Source of the DNA: JACDAL01 sp035646635 | Lineage (GTDB): Bacteria; Actinomycetota; CADDZG01; WHSQ01 | Assembly (NCBI GenBank): GCA_035646635.1 | Contig: DASRPA010000255.1 | Span: 1 to 12,747, forward strand | Length of the DNA: 12,747 nt | Reading direction: 5' to 3' | Shown here: positions 5,763-12,602 of the stretch, one piece after another | How positions within the stretch are numbered: the stretch's first letter is position 1 | Layout of the letters: every line of letters begins with the position of its first letter | The notes under the pieces: model-generated | The model's input: only the letters and a program-made list of their open reading frames with translations | What the model was told of the DNA's origin: nothing | Databases searched by the model: none | Translations under genes and position numbers: made by a program

Positions 5763-8411
5763 ATGGTCCTGGAAGAAGATGTCCGTGCGCGTGAGACGGC
5801 CGTGAGAACGGCGAGTCGGAGTTTGACTGCTCTTCTCGATTCCCATCCTCGAGCCCGCGACTTCTTGGGTGGCGGACGGCACCCAGACCGTGACGCGCTG
5901 TCTCAGATCTTGGCCGCCTACGAGGGCGGCGGGATGGAACTCGTGCGAGCAGAGCGACGCCTCCTCCTCCTCGGTATTGCAGGCGCAGACCTGGCCGGCG
6001 AGCTGCAGCTCGAGGAGGTGGGGTCGGCACTGGCAGATCTCGCCGATGCTTGTATCGCAGCGGCTCTGCTCGAAGGTCGGGCTCCTGCTTCGCTGGGTGT
6101 GATTGCGATGGGCAAGCTCGGGGCGCGTGAGCTCAACTACGTGTCGGACATAGACGTGATGTTCGTCTCAGAAGATGATCCACAGGAGGCGGTGAGCGCG
6201 GCGACGAGGACCATCGGGGCTTTGAGCGCGGTGACTCCCCCAGGAAGAGCCTATTTGGTGGACGCGAATTTGCGGCCCGAAGGGCGCAACGGTGCGCTGG
6301 CTCGAACGCTGGAAAGCTATCTCGAGTACTACCATCGCTGGGCACAGCCGTGGGAGTTTCAAGCCCTAATCAAGGCCCGCGCTGCGGGGGGTAATCATGC
6401 CGTGGGGCAGGCGCTCGTGGACGAGACGCGCACCTTGGTTTACCCGCCTAGCATTCCGACGGAGAGGATCGCGGCGGTTCGCTCCATCAAAGAGCGAGTC
6501 GAGAGTCAAGCTCGGCGTGCGCGCGCCCGAGGAGCAAGTTCCCATCCTTCTGACGTAAAGCTCGCCGACGTAAAATTGGGATGGGGAGGCATCCGGGATA
6601 TCGAGTTCTCTGTGCAGCTTCTGCAACTCGTTCACGGTGGCCTCGACGAGTCGGTCCGTTGTGCCGCAACCCTCGACGCAGCGCGCGCCCTGGCGGCCGG
6701 TGGGTACTTGGCCGAAGAGGACGAGGCAGGTCTCTCGGTCGCTTATCGGTGGCTCAGGGCGGTCGAGCACCGGCTGCAGCTGAGGAACGAACGAAGAGTC
6801 GTGCGACTGCCTCAAAAGGAGATGGACAAAGCGATCCTGGCTCATGCCATGGGATATGAGGATTCACCCACGTCGTGGGCCTATGAGCGTTTCGAAGCGG
6901 CTCACCACAGGGTTCTACTGGATGTGCGCAGCCGTTTCGAGAAGCTGTTTTACCGACCGATGATCGAGTCACTGTCGGAGCCCGGCGCCGGACGATTGTC
7001 TCCCGCAGCTCTGAGCGAGCGGCTGCGCCTGTTGGGCTTTCGCGATACGAAGCGGGCGGCCCAGACGTTGCACGGGCTGGTGTCGGGGACTTCCCGCAAG
7101 GCCAGGCTTTTCCGGGTTCTGGCTCCTCCGTTCATGCGCTCGCTGGCATCGACGCCGTTGCCGGACGTGGGGTTGCTTTCCTTCCTGAGCCTCGGAGATG
7201 CGCTGGGGGAGCGTCTCGATGTACTGGGAGCTCTGCGCGACAACCCTCCCGGCCTGCACCTGCTGGCTCATGTTCTAGGGACCGGGCGTGTCGCAGGGGA
7301 CATGCTTTCTCATGTTCCGGAGCAGCTCGCGCTGATCGCCGACCACAAGATAACCTTCCCTCAAGGAGGTAGGGAGCGGCTCATCAAGGAAGCGGTAGCG
7401 TCACTGAGTTGGAGGGAGCCGGAACGGCGTTGGGACGGACTCAGGCGCTACAAGCGCCGGCGGCTACTGGAGGTCATGGTCGCCGACATCATCGGAGAAG
7501 CGGATGCCCGCACCACCGGTACTGCTCTTACAGAGCTGGCCGAAGCCTGCATCGCGGCTGCGCTTTCAGATGAGCGGCCCCCGTTCGCTGTTATTGCCAT
7601 GGGAAAGCTCGGGGGCCGTGAGCTTGGCTACTCCTCCGACATCGACGTGATGTTCGTACACGACGGCGACTCTCAGGAGGCGGAGAGCCTCGCCGAGAGG
7701 CTGCTCGCGACACTCGGGGAGGTGACGGCAGAGGGCCGCGTCTTTGTCGTCGATGCGGGGCTACGACCAGAGGGCAAAGTGGGTCCGCTGACTCGTTCTG
7801 TTGCTTCCTACGAGAAGTACTACGAGCGCTGGGCCAAGCCGTGGGAGTACCTGGCTTTGGTTAAGGCGCGCTATGCGGCCGGCGATCGGGAGCTGGCAGA
7901 GAGTCTGCTGCGATTAATTCCGGCCTACGCTTTTCCTCCGCGGCTCGAGGATCGCTCGATCGATGAGATTCGCCATCTCAAGGCTCGCATGGAACGAGAA
8001 CGAATCCCGAGGGGAACGAGTGCGAGGCTAAACCTCAAGTTCGGGCCCGGCGGAATGACCGACGTGGAGTTTGCATGCCAGATCATCCAGATCACCCACG
8101 GCCATGACCATCCCGAGCTGCGTGTCACTTCCACATGGGAATCGCTGCATGCCGCGCACAACGCCCGCCTGATTTCGGAGGAGTCGGCTCGCCGTCTGCA
8201 AGAGACCTACGAGTTCCTCTACGGTTTGCGGAACCGAATGTTTTTGATGAGTGGGCACAACCGCGACACTCTGCCCACAAAGCCTGAGGAGCTAGAGGCT
8301 CTCGGAGTGGCGATGGGGTTCAAGGACCAGCCTCGTCAGCGCCTCGAGGAGCACTACCTAAGGCTGACGCGCCGGGCCCGCAAGGTGGCCGAGCCGCTCA
8401 TCTACGGCTAA
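5763..8411 (+). CDS. glnE: Glutamine synthetase adenylyltransferase/deadenylase
   Basis: GlnE attaches AMP to glutamine synthetase when nitrogen is plentiful and removes it when scarce. This 882-residue protein has the two-module layout. The N-terminal nucleotidyltransferase has GKLGARELNYVSDIDVMF (117-134; D129, D131), DANLRPEG (167-174) and GWGGIRDIEF (273-282). The C-terminal one has GKLGGRELGYSSDIDVMF (614-631; D626, D628), DAGLRPEG (664-671) and GPGGMTDVEF (761-770). Both catalytic DxD pairs are intact, so both activities may be present. It is shorter than M. tuberculosis GlnE (about 990) and E. coli GlnE (946), lacking much of the helical N-terminus before the first module. I chose ATG 5763 because AGGG stands 8 bases upstream; ATG 5718 adds 15 residues without a ribosome site. 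It lies between glnA2 and, beyond the decayed insert, glnA, its likely target. Transcription appears separate from glnA2, because a minus-strand gene lies between. Confidence 0.94.
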   Translation: MVLEEDVRARETAVRTASRSLTALLDSHPRARDFLGGGRHPDRDALSQILAAYEGGGMELVRAERRLLLLGIAGADLAGELQLEEVGSALADLADACIAAALLEGRAPASLGVIAMGKLGARELNYVSDIDVMFVSEDDPQEAVSAATRTIGALSAVTPPGRAYLVDANLRPEGRNGALARTLESYLEYYHRWAQPWEFQALIKARAAGGNHAVGQALVDETRTLVYPPSIPTERIAAVRSIKERVESQARRARARGASSHPSDVKLADVKLGWGGIRDIEFSVQLLQLVHGGLDESVRCAATLDAARALAAGGYLAEEDEAGLSVAYRWLRAVEHRLQLRNERRVVRLPQKEMDKAILAHAMGYEDSPTSWAYERFEAAHHRVLLDVRSRFEKLFYRPMIESLSEPGAGRLSPAALSERLRLLGFRDTKRAAQTLHGLVSGTSRKARLFRVLAPPFMRSLASTPLPDVGLLSFLSLGDALGERLDVLGALRDNPPGLHLLAHVLGTGRVAGDMLSHVPEQLALIADHKITFPQGGRERLIKEAVASLSWREPERRWDGLRRYKRRRLLEVMVADIIGEADARTTGTALTELAEACIAAALSDERPPFAVIAMGKLGGRELGYSSDIDVMFVHDGDSQEAESLAERLLATLGEVTAEGRVFVVDAGLRPEGKVGPLTRSVASYEKYYERWAKPWEYLALVKARYAAGDRELAESLLRLIPAYAFPPRLEDRSIDEIRHLKARMERERIPRGTSARLNLKFGPGGMTDVEFACQIIQITHGHDHPELRVTSTWESLHAAHNARLISEESARRLQETYEFLYGLRNRMFLMSGHNRDTLPTKPEELEALGVAMGFKDQPRQRLEEHYLRLTRRARKVAEPLIYG

Positions 8412-8418
8412 CCTCATC

Positions 8419-8467
8419 GCCGAGTGGTGGATAAAGGTCATTGGGTAACCACTCACCACCACTCGGC
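8419..8467 (+). terminator. Terminator-like inverted repeat after glnE (copy 2 of a repeated hairpin)
   Basis: GCCGAGTGGTGG (8419-8430) and CCACCACTCGGC (8456-8467) are perfect reverse complements: a 12-bp stem with a 25-base spacer, starting 8 bases after the glnE stop. There is no T-run. Within the spacer, ACCACTC (8449-8455) could pair with the 5' arm as an alternative. The arms are nearly the same as in the hairpin after glnR at 1036-1084, while the spacers differ. Confidence 0.6.
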
Positions 8468-8524
8468 TCGAGATTCTAATCGTAGTAGTGGTAGATGATT
8501 GCCTCTGACCTGCCCAAACACCGT

Positions 8525-9546
8525 TTATTTCGGCCCGTCTGACACACTTCTGACACACGAGCTCGAGAATGCGGCGTCAATGGCACGCCGGGTGTGGTCT
8601 TCACTCGACGGCATCAGGTGCGTGTAGACCCGCAAGGTGAAGCCTGGATCGGATTGCCCCAAGTAGTCGCTCACGGCCCGGATGCTCTCGCCCGCGTCGA
8701 GCAGGACGGAGGCGAAGTAGTGCCGGAGGCGTACATCCCATTCTCTCGCGTCGGCTCGATGCCCGCTTACACGAGCGTCGGCTTCCATACCCCCGGATTG
8801 AAGTAGGTCCGAGCAATCGGCTTGCGCTCGCGGCTCGTGAAGAACAGGCCGCCATCGCCCGACCCGTACTCCCGCAGCTGTTCAGAGAGCGCCACCGCGA
8901 CGACTTCCGCCAGCGGCACCTCGCGCGTCTTGGCCCGCTTGGGTGGGGCTGGCGTGAGCTTGCCGCCAATGAGTTTTATCTGCTGGCGAACGTTCAGTCG
9001 GCGTCCGAGGAAGTCAACATCCTCAACCCGGAGCCCGAACGCCTCACCCTGCCGAAGCCACTACGCCGATGGCCCGATACCGCATCGGGAGGGCGTCAAT
9101 GACCGCTGCGACGGACTCATGGGACCAGGGGATGACCTTCTTCTGCGCGACGTGGGGGCTCTGACGGCGCGCGTCGCGCAGGGGTTCTTGGCGATCAAGC
9201 CATCGTCTACCGCTGCCCCGAGGATCGAGTTCACGTCTGCGAGCAGCAGGCGCACATAGCGCGGCGCGCATGTGTCCTGTCGCCCCCTAAGCCGTCCCTG
9301 CACCGTCGAGGGCCGGAGGTCGCGCAGCTCGAGCCTCCCAAGAATGGGTTAGACGTGGACCCGTAGGCGCGATGCGACCGCTTCCGTGGTCGATGGGTCG
9401 AATGTCTGGGCCTCGGGCCACTGGGCGGCGAAGGTCTCGAACCTGCCCCGGCCGGCGCGTGGGTCGATGTAGCCGCCCCGGCTCTTGGCATGCTCAATCT
9501 CCACCAGGAAGCGCTGAGCATCGACCTTGCCCTTGAACGTCGGTGT
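8525..9546 (-). pseudogene. Degraded tyrosine recombinase (phage-type integrase)
   Basis: Read across three frames, this stretch gives a nearly complete actinobacterial phage-type integrase. The N-terminal core-binding part is FKGKVDAQRFLVEIEHAKSR, then LADVNSILGAAVDDGLIAKNP. The catalytic domain has LRQGEAFGLRVEDVDF (first catalytic arginine, about 9050), KRAKTREVPL, and LRHYFASVLLDAGESIRAVS with the tyrosine in RVYTHLMPSS. It is broken by stops at 9349-9351 and 8767-8769 and by frameshifts near 9154-9158 (run of G), 9058-9062 (a small deletion before LRQGE) and 8725-8731. The histidine usually found two residues before the LRH arginine is Y (GMYALRH after repair). The N-terminal 20-30 residues are missing, because at about 9546 the sequence changes to an unrelated fragment on the other strand. 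It must be non-functional and marks an old integrative element between glnE and glnA. Confidence 0.85.
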
Positions 9547-9793
9547 CGAGAGCGTGGCTCTATCGCCAGCCGCTCATCCGCGCCGGGATCGATCGCCTCC
9601 CGTTGACCAATCACGATCCCCACGTCCAACGGTGCCCATGGCACAACGGGGATCCGACGAATCGCAGCACCGGCGCATCGAGGCGCTGCTTGAGGACAAC
9701 AGGTCCCTCCGCAACGAATGCCGGAAACTCCGCGAGCAGGTCGCCCGCCTGCTCGGTGAGCAGCGCATGGCCCGGAGCCGCCCTCAGGCCTGA
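9546..9793 (+). pseudogene. DUF6262 / TnpC-like fragment
   Basis: SRAWLYRQPLIRAGIDRL (from 9546) and, after a frameshift near 9610-9625, PTVPMAQRGSDESQHRRIEA followed by a coiled coil (LLEDNRSLRNECRKLREQVA) match the plan of the small DUF6262 proteins that accompany Tn554-type tyrosine recombinases. These have a helix-turn-helix-like SRxWLY segment, a PxPxAQR linker and a C-terminal coiled coil. The usual N-terminal third is missing and the reading frame is broken once. The fragment begins exactly where the integrase fragment on the other strand ends. The family name comes from motif memory and should be confirmed by search. Confidence 0.6.
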
Positions 9794-9877
9794 AGGTGGG
9801 CGGGATCCGTTCGTCGACGACATGTCGTTCACGTAGACGGGCTGGTTGCTGGTGCCGTTCTTGAATCGGTGCAGATA

Positions 9878-10003
9878 AGGCTCAACAGCAAGATCCGGGT
9901 CATCGATCACCGCGGCTACGGACACCACTCCGCGGCGGCCTTGATCTCGATGATCTACCTCGGTTGTGGCGGAATTACCATCCAGCTGCCCACGGAAAGG
10001 TGA
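9878..10003 (+). mobile_element. Transposase C-terminal fragment (possibly ISL3 type)
   Basis: The last 41 codons of a DDE-type transposase remain: LNSKIRVIDHRGYGHHSAAA then LISMIYLGCGGITIQLPTER and a TGA at 10001-10003. Residues of this kind (N-x-K-I-R-V-I, G-H/F-H-S-A-x-A-L-I) end ISL3-like transposases; the family assignment is from memory. The DDE catalytic core and any inverted repeats are absent. The fragment is followed within about 10 bp by an unrelated TPR fragment on the other strand, so the end of the element is lost too. In the preceding stretch 9794-9877 the minus strand reads VYVNDMSSTNGS, which recalls an FHA-domain motif, but it is too short to call. Confidence 0.55.
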
Positions 10004-10009
10004 GGAGAA

Positions 10010-10366
10010 CGCTTTCTCGGCCCATGTAAGGGCTTCCGCGGGGAGCCCCGAGATGTTGGCATCGACGGACTCGTTATTGTACGCCAAGGCCAGTTCCGGG
10101 CCGGCCTCCACCTGTTCAAACGAGGAGAGGGATTTGCGGGCCAGGGCACGGCTTTCGGCCCCCCGGCCCTGCCCACCATAGGTGGGCCGCCAGGCGCAGC
10201 ATCGCGTTGGCCTCACCGCCCTTGTCCTCAGCCGCGCGGAACATTTGCAAGGCTTCCTTGTGCAGTACTCAAAGGCGTCCTCGTCACGACCAGCCAGGCC
10301 GACGACATTGGCGAGGGCCAACAGCATCTGCGAGCGACGAGGATCGGATGCGGACAGCCGGCTAGA
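10010..10366 (-). pseudogene. Fragment of a TPR-containing regulator
   Basis: Pieces in two frames give SDPRRSQMLLALANVVGLAG, ALQMFRAAEDKGGEANAMLR, then GRGAESRALARKSLSSFEQ and ELALAYNNESVDANISGLPA with AEALTWAEKAF. The spacing of small and aromatic residues fits tetratricopeptide helices like those in large LuxR-type or AAA-ATPase regulators of actinobacteria. A frameshift near 10255-10265 and another near 10170-10180 break the frame. Both ends of the parent gene (ATPase and DNA-binding parts) are missing, and the left end abuts the transposase fragment. It is non-functional. Confidence 0.5.
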
Positions 10367-10381
10367 AGGTAACTTTGAGCG

Positions 10382-11590
10382 ATGAATGCACGCACCATTA
10401 CCCGGCTCGCCTGGTTGCTGTGGCTGTTATGTCTCGTTTTCGGCATTCTGGCCGCCGTGATGCCAACGCGGGACTACCCCTTGGTCGCGATAGCCCTCGT
10501 TGGTCTATGGCTCGAGATGACCTCTGCGGTTGGAGCGCTGATCGCGTCGCGACGCCCACAGAACCCCATCGGCTGGATCATGCTCGCGATCGGGCTCATC
10601 CTGCTTGGTGGCTCCTTCGCCCGCCAGTACGCGACCTACGCCCTGGTTCTCCACCCTGGGTTACTGCCGATGGGTCAACCCCTCGCCTGGGTCTCGTCCT
10701 GGCTGCCCATCCCAGGCTTTGCCCTGCTCGCCCTACTGCTGCTTCTGTTTCCGACTGGACGGCTGCCGTCTCGTCGGTGGCGGTGGGTCGTTGGGGGAGG
10801 CATCGGGGGAACCGCTGTGATCGTCATCGCGACGGCGTTTAGAGCAGGCCCGATCATGGGCCTGGGGGGAGAGGTGCCCAATCCACTGGGCCTGAAAGGA
10901 GTGACGGTCCTGCTGACCCCGGTGGCAGATGCGGCTGTCGCCTTGACCGCCGCATGCGGGCTTGCTGCGATTGCGGCTCCCTTTTGGAGGATGCATCGCG
11001 CGACAGGGGACGAGCGCCAGCAAATTAAGTGGTTTGCGCTCTCGGCGGCGTTTGCAGCAATCCCTTGGGTGGCGGGCTCTCTGTTCTTCGAGTTGATCTC
11101 CAACCCGTTCCTAGACGCGTGGTTGGGATTCCTGGTCCCTGTCGCCGGGCTTTCGGCGATGCCAGTGGCAATAGGGATTGCGATCCTGCGATACCGCCTC
11201 TATGACATCGACGTCATCATCAACCGCGCCCTCGTATACGGCGCGCTGACCGCAGTGCTAGCGCTCGTATACATCGCCGGAGTTGTGGGCGTCGGCGGCG
11301 TGGTTCGTGACGTCACCGGACAGGAAGACAACAACCTCGTGGTTGCCGGCACGACCTTGAGTGTTGCCGCCATCTTTCGTCCCGCGCGCTCTCGCATTCA
11401 ACGCTTCATCGATCGCCGCTTCTACCGACGCAAGTACGATGCCGCGAAAGTCATCGAGGGCTTCTCGGCTCGGCTACGCGAGCAGGTGGATCTCGAAACG
11501 TTGAACACCGAGCTGCTCGACGTCGTGAGCGAGACGATGCAGCCCGCGCATGTGTCGCTGTGGCTCATGGGCCCTGAGGCATCTTCGTAG
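10382..11590 (+). CDS. Multi-pass membrane protein of unknown function (sensor-like)
   Basis: The protein is 402 residues with about ten hydrophobic segments (roughly 8-28, 32-55, 62-80, 106-124, 134-153, 174-200, 215-236, 245-270, 284-306, 318-332). Motifs shared by a common actinobacterial family are RRPQNPIGWIMLAIGL (58-72), LLFPTGRLPSRRWRW (121-135), LRYRLYDIDVIINRALVYGA (269-288) and DRRFYRRKYDAAKVIEGF (344-361). A soluble tail follows, with LREQVDLETLNTELL and MQPAHVSLWL. The same membrane region occurs before histidine kinase domains, but this protein stops at the SLWL motif, as many family members do, and has no kinase domain. The function is unknown; a membrane sensor role is inference only. 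Codon use looks normal and the frame is intact, in contrast to the broken genes on both sides. A weak AGAAGG lies further than usual from ATG 10382. Confidence 0.8.
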   Translation: MNARTITRLAWLLWLLCLVFGILAAVMPTRDYPLVAIALVGLWLEMTSAVGALIASRRPQNPIGWIMLAIGLILLGGSFARQYATYALVLHPGLLPMGQPLAWVSSWLPIPGFALLALLLLLFPTGRLPSRRWRWVVGGGIGGTAVIVIATAFRAGPIMGLGGEVPNPLGLKGVTVLLTPVADAAVALTAACGLAAIAAPFWRMHRATGDERQQIKWFALSAAFAAIPWVAGSLFFELISNPFLDAWLGFLVPVAGLSAMPVAIGIAILRYRLYDIDVIINRALVYGALTAVLALVYIAGVVGVGGVVRDVTGQEDNNLVVAGTTLSVAAIFRPARSRIQRFIDRRFYRRKYDAAKVIEGFSARLREQVDLETLNTELLDVVSETMQPAHVSLWLMGPEASS

Positions 11591-11633
11591 TGCGGGGACC
11601 AAGGTGGTGGCTTCGGAACAAAACATAGAGGCG

Positions 11634-11675
11634 TGGGTCGCCAGGGAATCGAACCCTGAACCTACGGATTATGAG
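11634..11675 (-). other. Orphan 3' half of a CAT-anticodon tRNA (attachment-site remnant)
   Basis: Read on the minus strand, this has the tRNA 3' half in order. The anticodon loop is CTCATAA (anticodon CAT), then TCCGT, variable loop AGGTT, T-stem CAGGG, loop TTCGATT and T-stem CCCTG. The acceptor strand is GCGACCC with discriminator A, and no CCA is encoded. Bases upstream do not pair with TCCGT or form a D-arm, and no 5' half is found up to glnA. A half tRNA starting at the anticodon loop is the usual core duplicated when an integrative element inserts into a tRNA gene. The parent could be a Met or Ile(CAT) tRNA. Confidence 0.7.
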
Positions 11676-11851
11676 AGTTCTCTCTCAACCGTGTGGGGTG
11701 CATTTATTCGGTTCCGGTCCTTGACCTGCACTTTTCTGGGCCGCCAGGTCCGCCTTGAGATCGCGCGACTGTGACCCTGCCGGCGACAGGGCGTGCCGGT
11801 TGCGGGCGAGGCTAAAGTCTCGAGTGAGAGTTGATAGTCAACCCGTCTCGG

Positions 11852-11919
11852 TTCTGCCGCGCCCTGATATTCTGCCGTGCCCTGATAATTCTGCCGCGCC
11901 CTGATAATTCTGCCGCGCC
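11852..11919. repeat. Short tandem repeat, 18-19 bp unit, about 3.6 copies
   Basis: The unit TTCTGCCGCGCCCTGATAA appears at 11852-11869 (18 bp, last A missing), 11870-11888 (one C to T change), 11889-11907 (exact) and 11908-11919 (first 12 bases). Copies lie head to tail with no spacers. The function is unknown; protein-binding iterons or replication slippage are both possible. Confidence 0.85.
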
Positions 11920-12003
11920 GCACGCGGTGGAGCGCTTCGCCCTCCGAAGCAGTCTCCCTATGTGCGCAGGTCAGCGCGGGTCACCGAATAAGGCACCCCA
12001 CAA

Positions 12004-12250
12004 CCTCCTGGATCGGGCAAGATGATGTTGGCCAGCCGCCTTCCGGGGATCCTTCCGCCGATGTCGGCAGAGGAGTCTCTCGAAGTCACTCGCGTCTACT
12101 CGGTGGCCGGGCTTCTGGGGCGAGCCTCATGTCGCAACGCCCATTCCGCTCTCCTCACCATCACGTTTCGATGGCCGGTCTGATCGGTGGCGGTTCCGGC
12201 CTGGCACGACCCGGCGAGGCCAGCTTGGCTCACGACGGCAGTTTGTTATT
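12004..12250 (+). pseudogene. comM (YifB, Mg-chelatase-like AAA+) fragment
   Basis: The fragment begins at the Walker A: PPGSGKMMLASRLPGILPPM (the usual GKT is GKM), then SAEESLEVTRVYSVAGLL. After at least one frameshift (12118-12138) it continues RPFRSPHHHVSMAGLIGGGS and GLARPGEASLAHDGSLLF. This order is that of the ComM/YifB family, a AAA+ helicase-like protein linked to DNA uptake and recombination. Everything before the Walker A and after the Walker B region is missing (LFLDE is cut at LLF). It ends where a GNAT fragment on the other strand begins. It is non-functional. Confidence 0.75.
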
Positions 12251-12394
12251 TCACTCCCGGCCGGGCGTGCATTCGTAGATAACGTCGGGCTCGTTCTCTT
12301 CGTTGTCTTGGCCGAAAGCGATCGGATGGAACCCCTGTCGCTCGTAGAAACGCCTGGCCCCTTCGTTTGCGGAGGTTGTCCCGCCAGCTATATG
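12251..12394 (-). pseudogene. GNAT acetyltransferase C-terminal fragment
   Basis: SANEGARRFYERQGFHPIAF followed by NEENEPDVIYE and a TGA at 12251-12253 is the end of a GCN5-related N-acetyltransferase (the N-x-x-A-x-x-F-Y-x-x-x-G-F motif). An in-frame stop at 12395-12397 closes the frame upstream, and the acetyl-CoA binding motif (R/Q-x-x-G-x-G/A) is missing. About 47 codons remain, so it is a remnant with no activity. Confidence 0.65.
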
Positions 12395-12602
12395 TCACAG
12401 GCCCCCGCTAGGCTCTCCTCGAACGCACTCCTCACCCCCCGAGGACTGCCGTTCGGCGCTCGGACTGGGGCCAGCCTAGCGACGATCATGCAGGAGCGGG
12501 GGTAAAGAGAACCGTCGATAACGTCATATCCCGTAAACGGGCTCTCTAGCTGCAAAAACACATACATGTGAGTAGTAACGAGAACCTACGAAAACCCCCG
12601 AA

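Larger units (their letters stand above)
11591..12003. other. Non-coding stretch with a tRNA scar and tandem repeats
   Basis: No gene is supported in these 413 bases. They hold a tRNA 3' half (11634-11675) and a short tandem repeat (11852-11919). Open frames crossing the tRNA fragment on either strand are chance. A weak promoter-like TTGACT with ACTTTA 17 bases on can be read on the minus strand (about 11811-11840), but no intact gene follows it. Confidence 0.5.

Noticed and set aside
8525..8788. Independent short gene for an 87-residue integrase-like protein
   Set aside because: It is only the C-terminal catalytic part of the broken integrase, continuous with the frames upstream.
9794..9877. 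FHA domain gene on the minus strand (VYVNDMSSTNGS)
   Set aside because: Only about 12-25 residues resemble an FHA segment, with no flanking strands; too short to call.
10382..11590. Histidine kinase
   Set aside because: The membrane region resembles that of kinases, but no dimerisation/phospho-acceptor or HATPase domain is encoded.
11634..11720. Complete tRNA gene
   Set aside because: The anticodon stem 5' strand, D-arm and acceptor 5' strand are missing; upstream bases do not pair with TCCGT or GCGACCC.
11550..11774. Small plus-strand protein across the tRNA fragment (contains SNPEPTDYESS)
   Set aside because: This peptide is the antisense translation of the tRNA 3' half, a common spurious annotation.
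11852..11919. CRISPR array
   Set aside because: Repeats are directly adjacent with no spacers, the unit is only 18-19 bp, and no cas genes are present.
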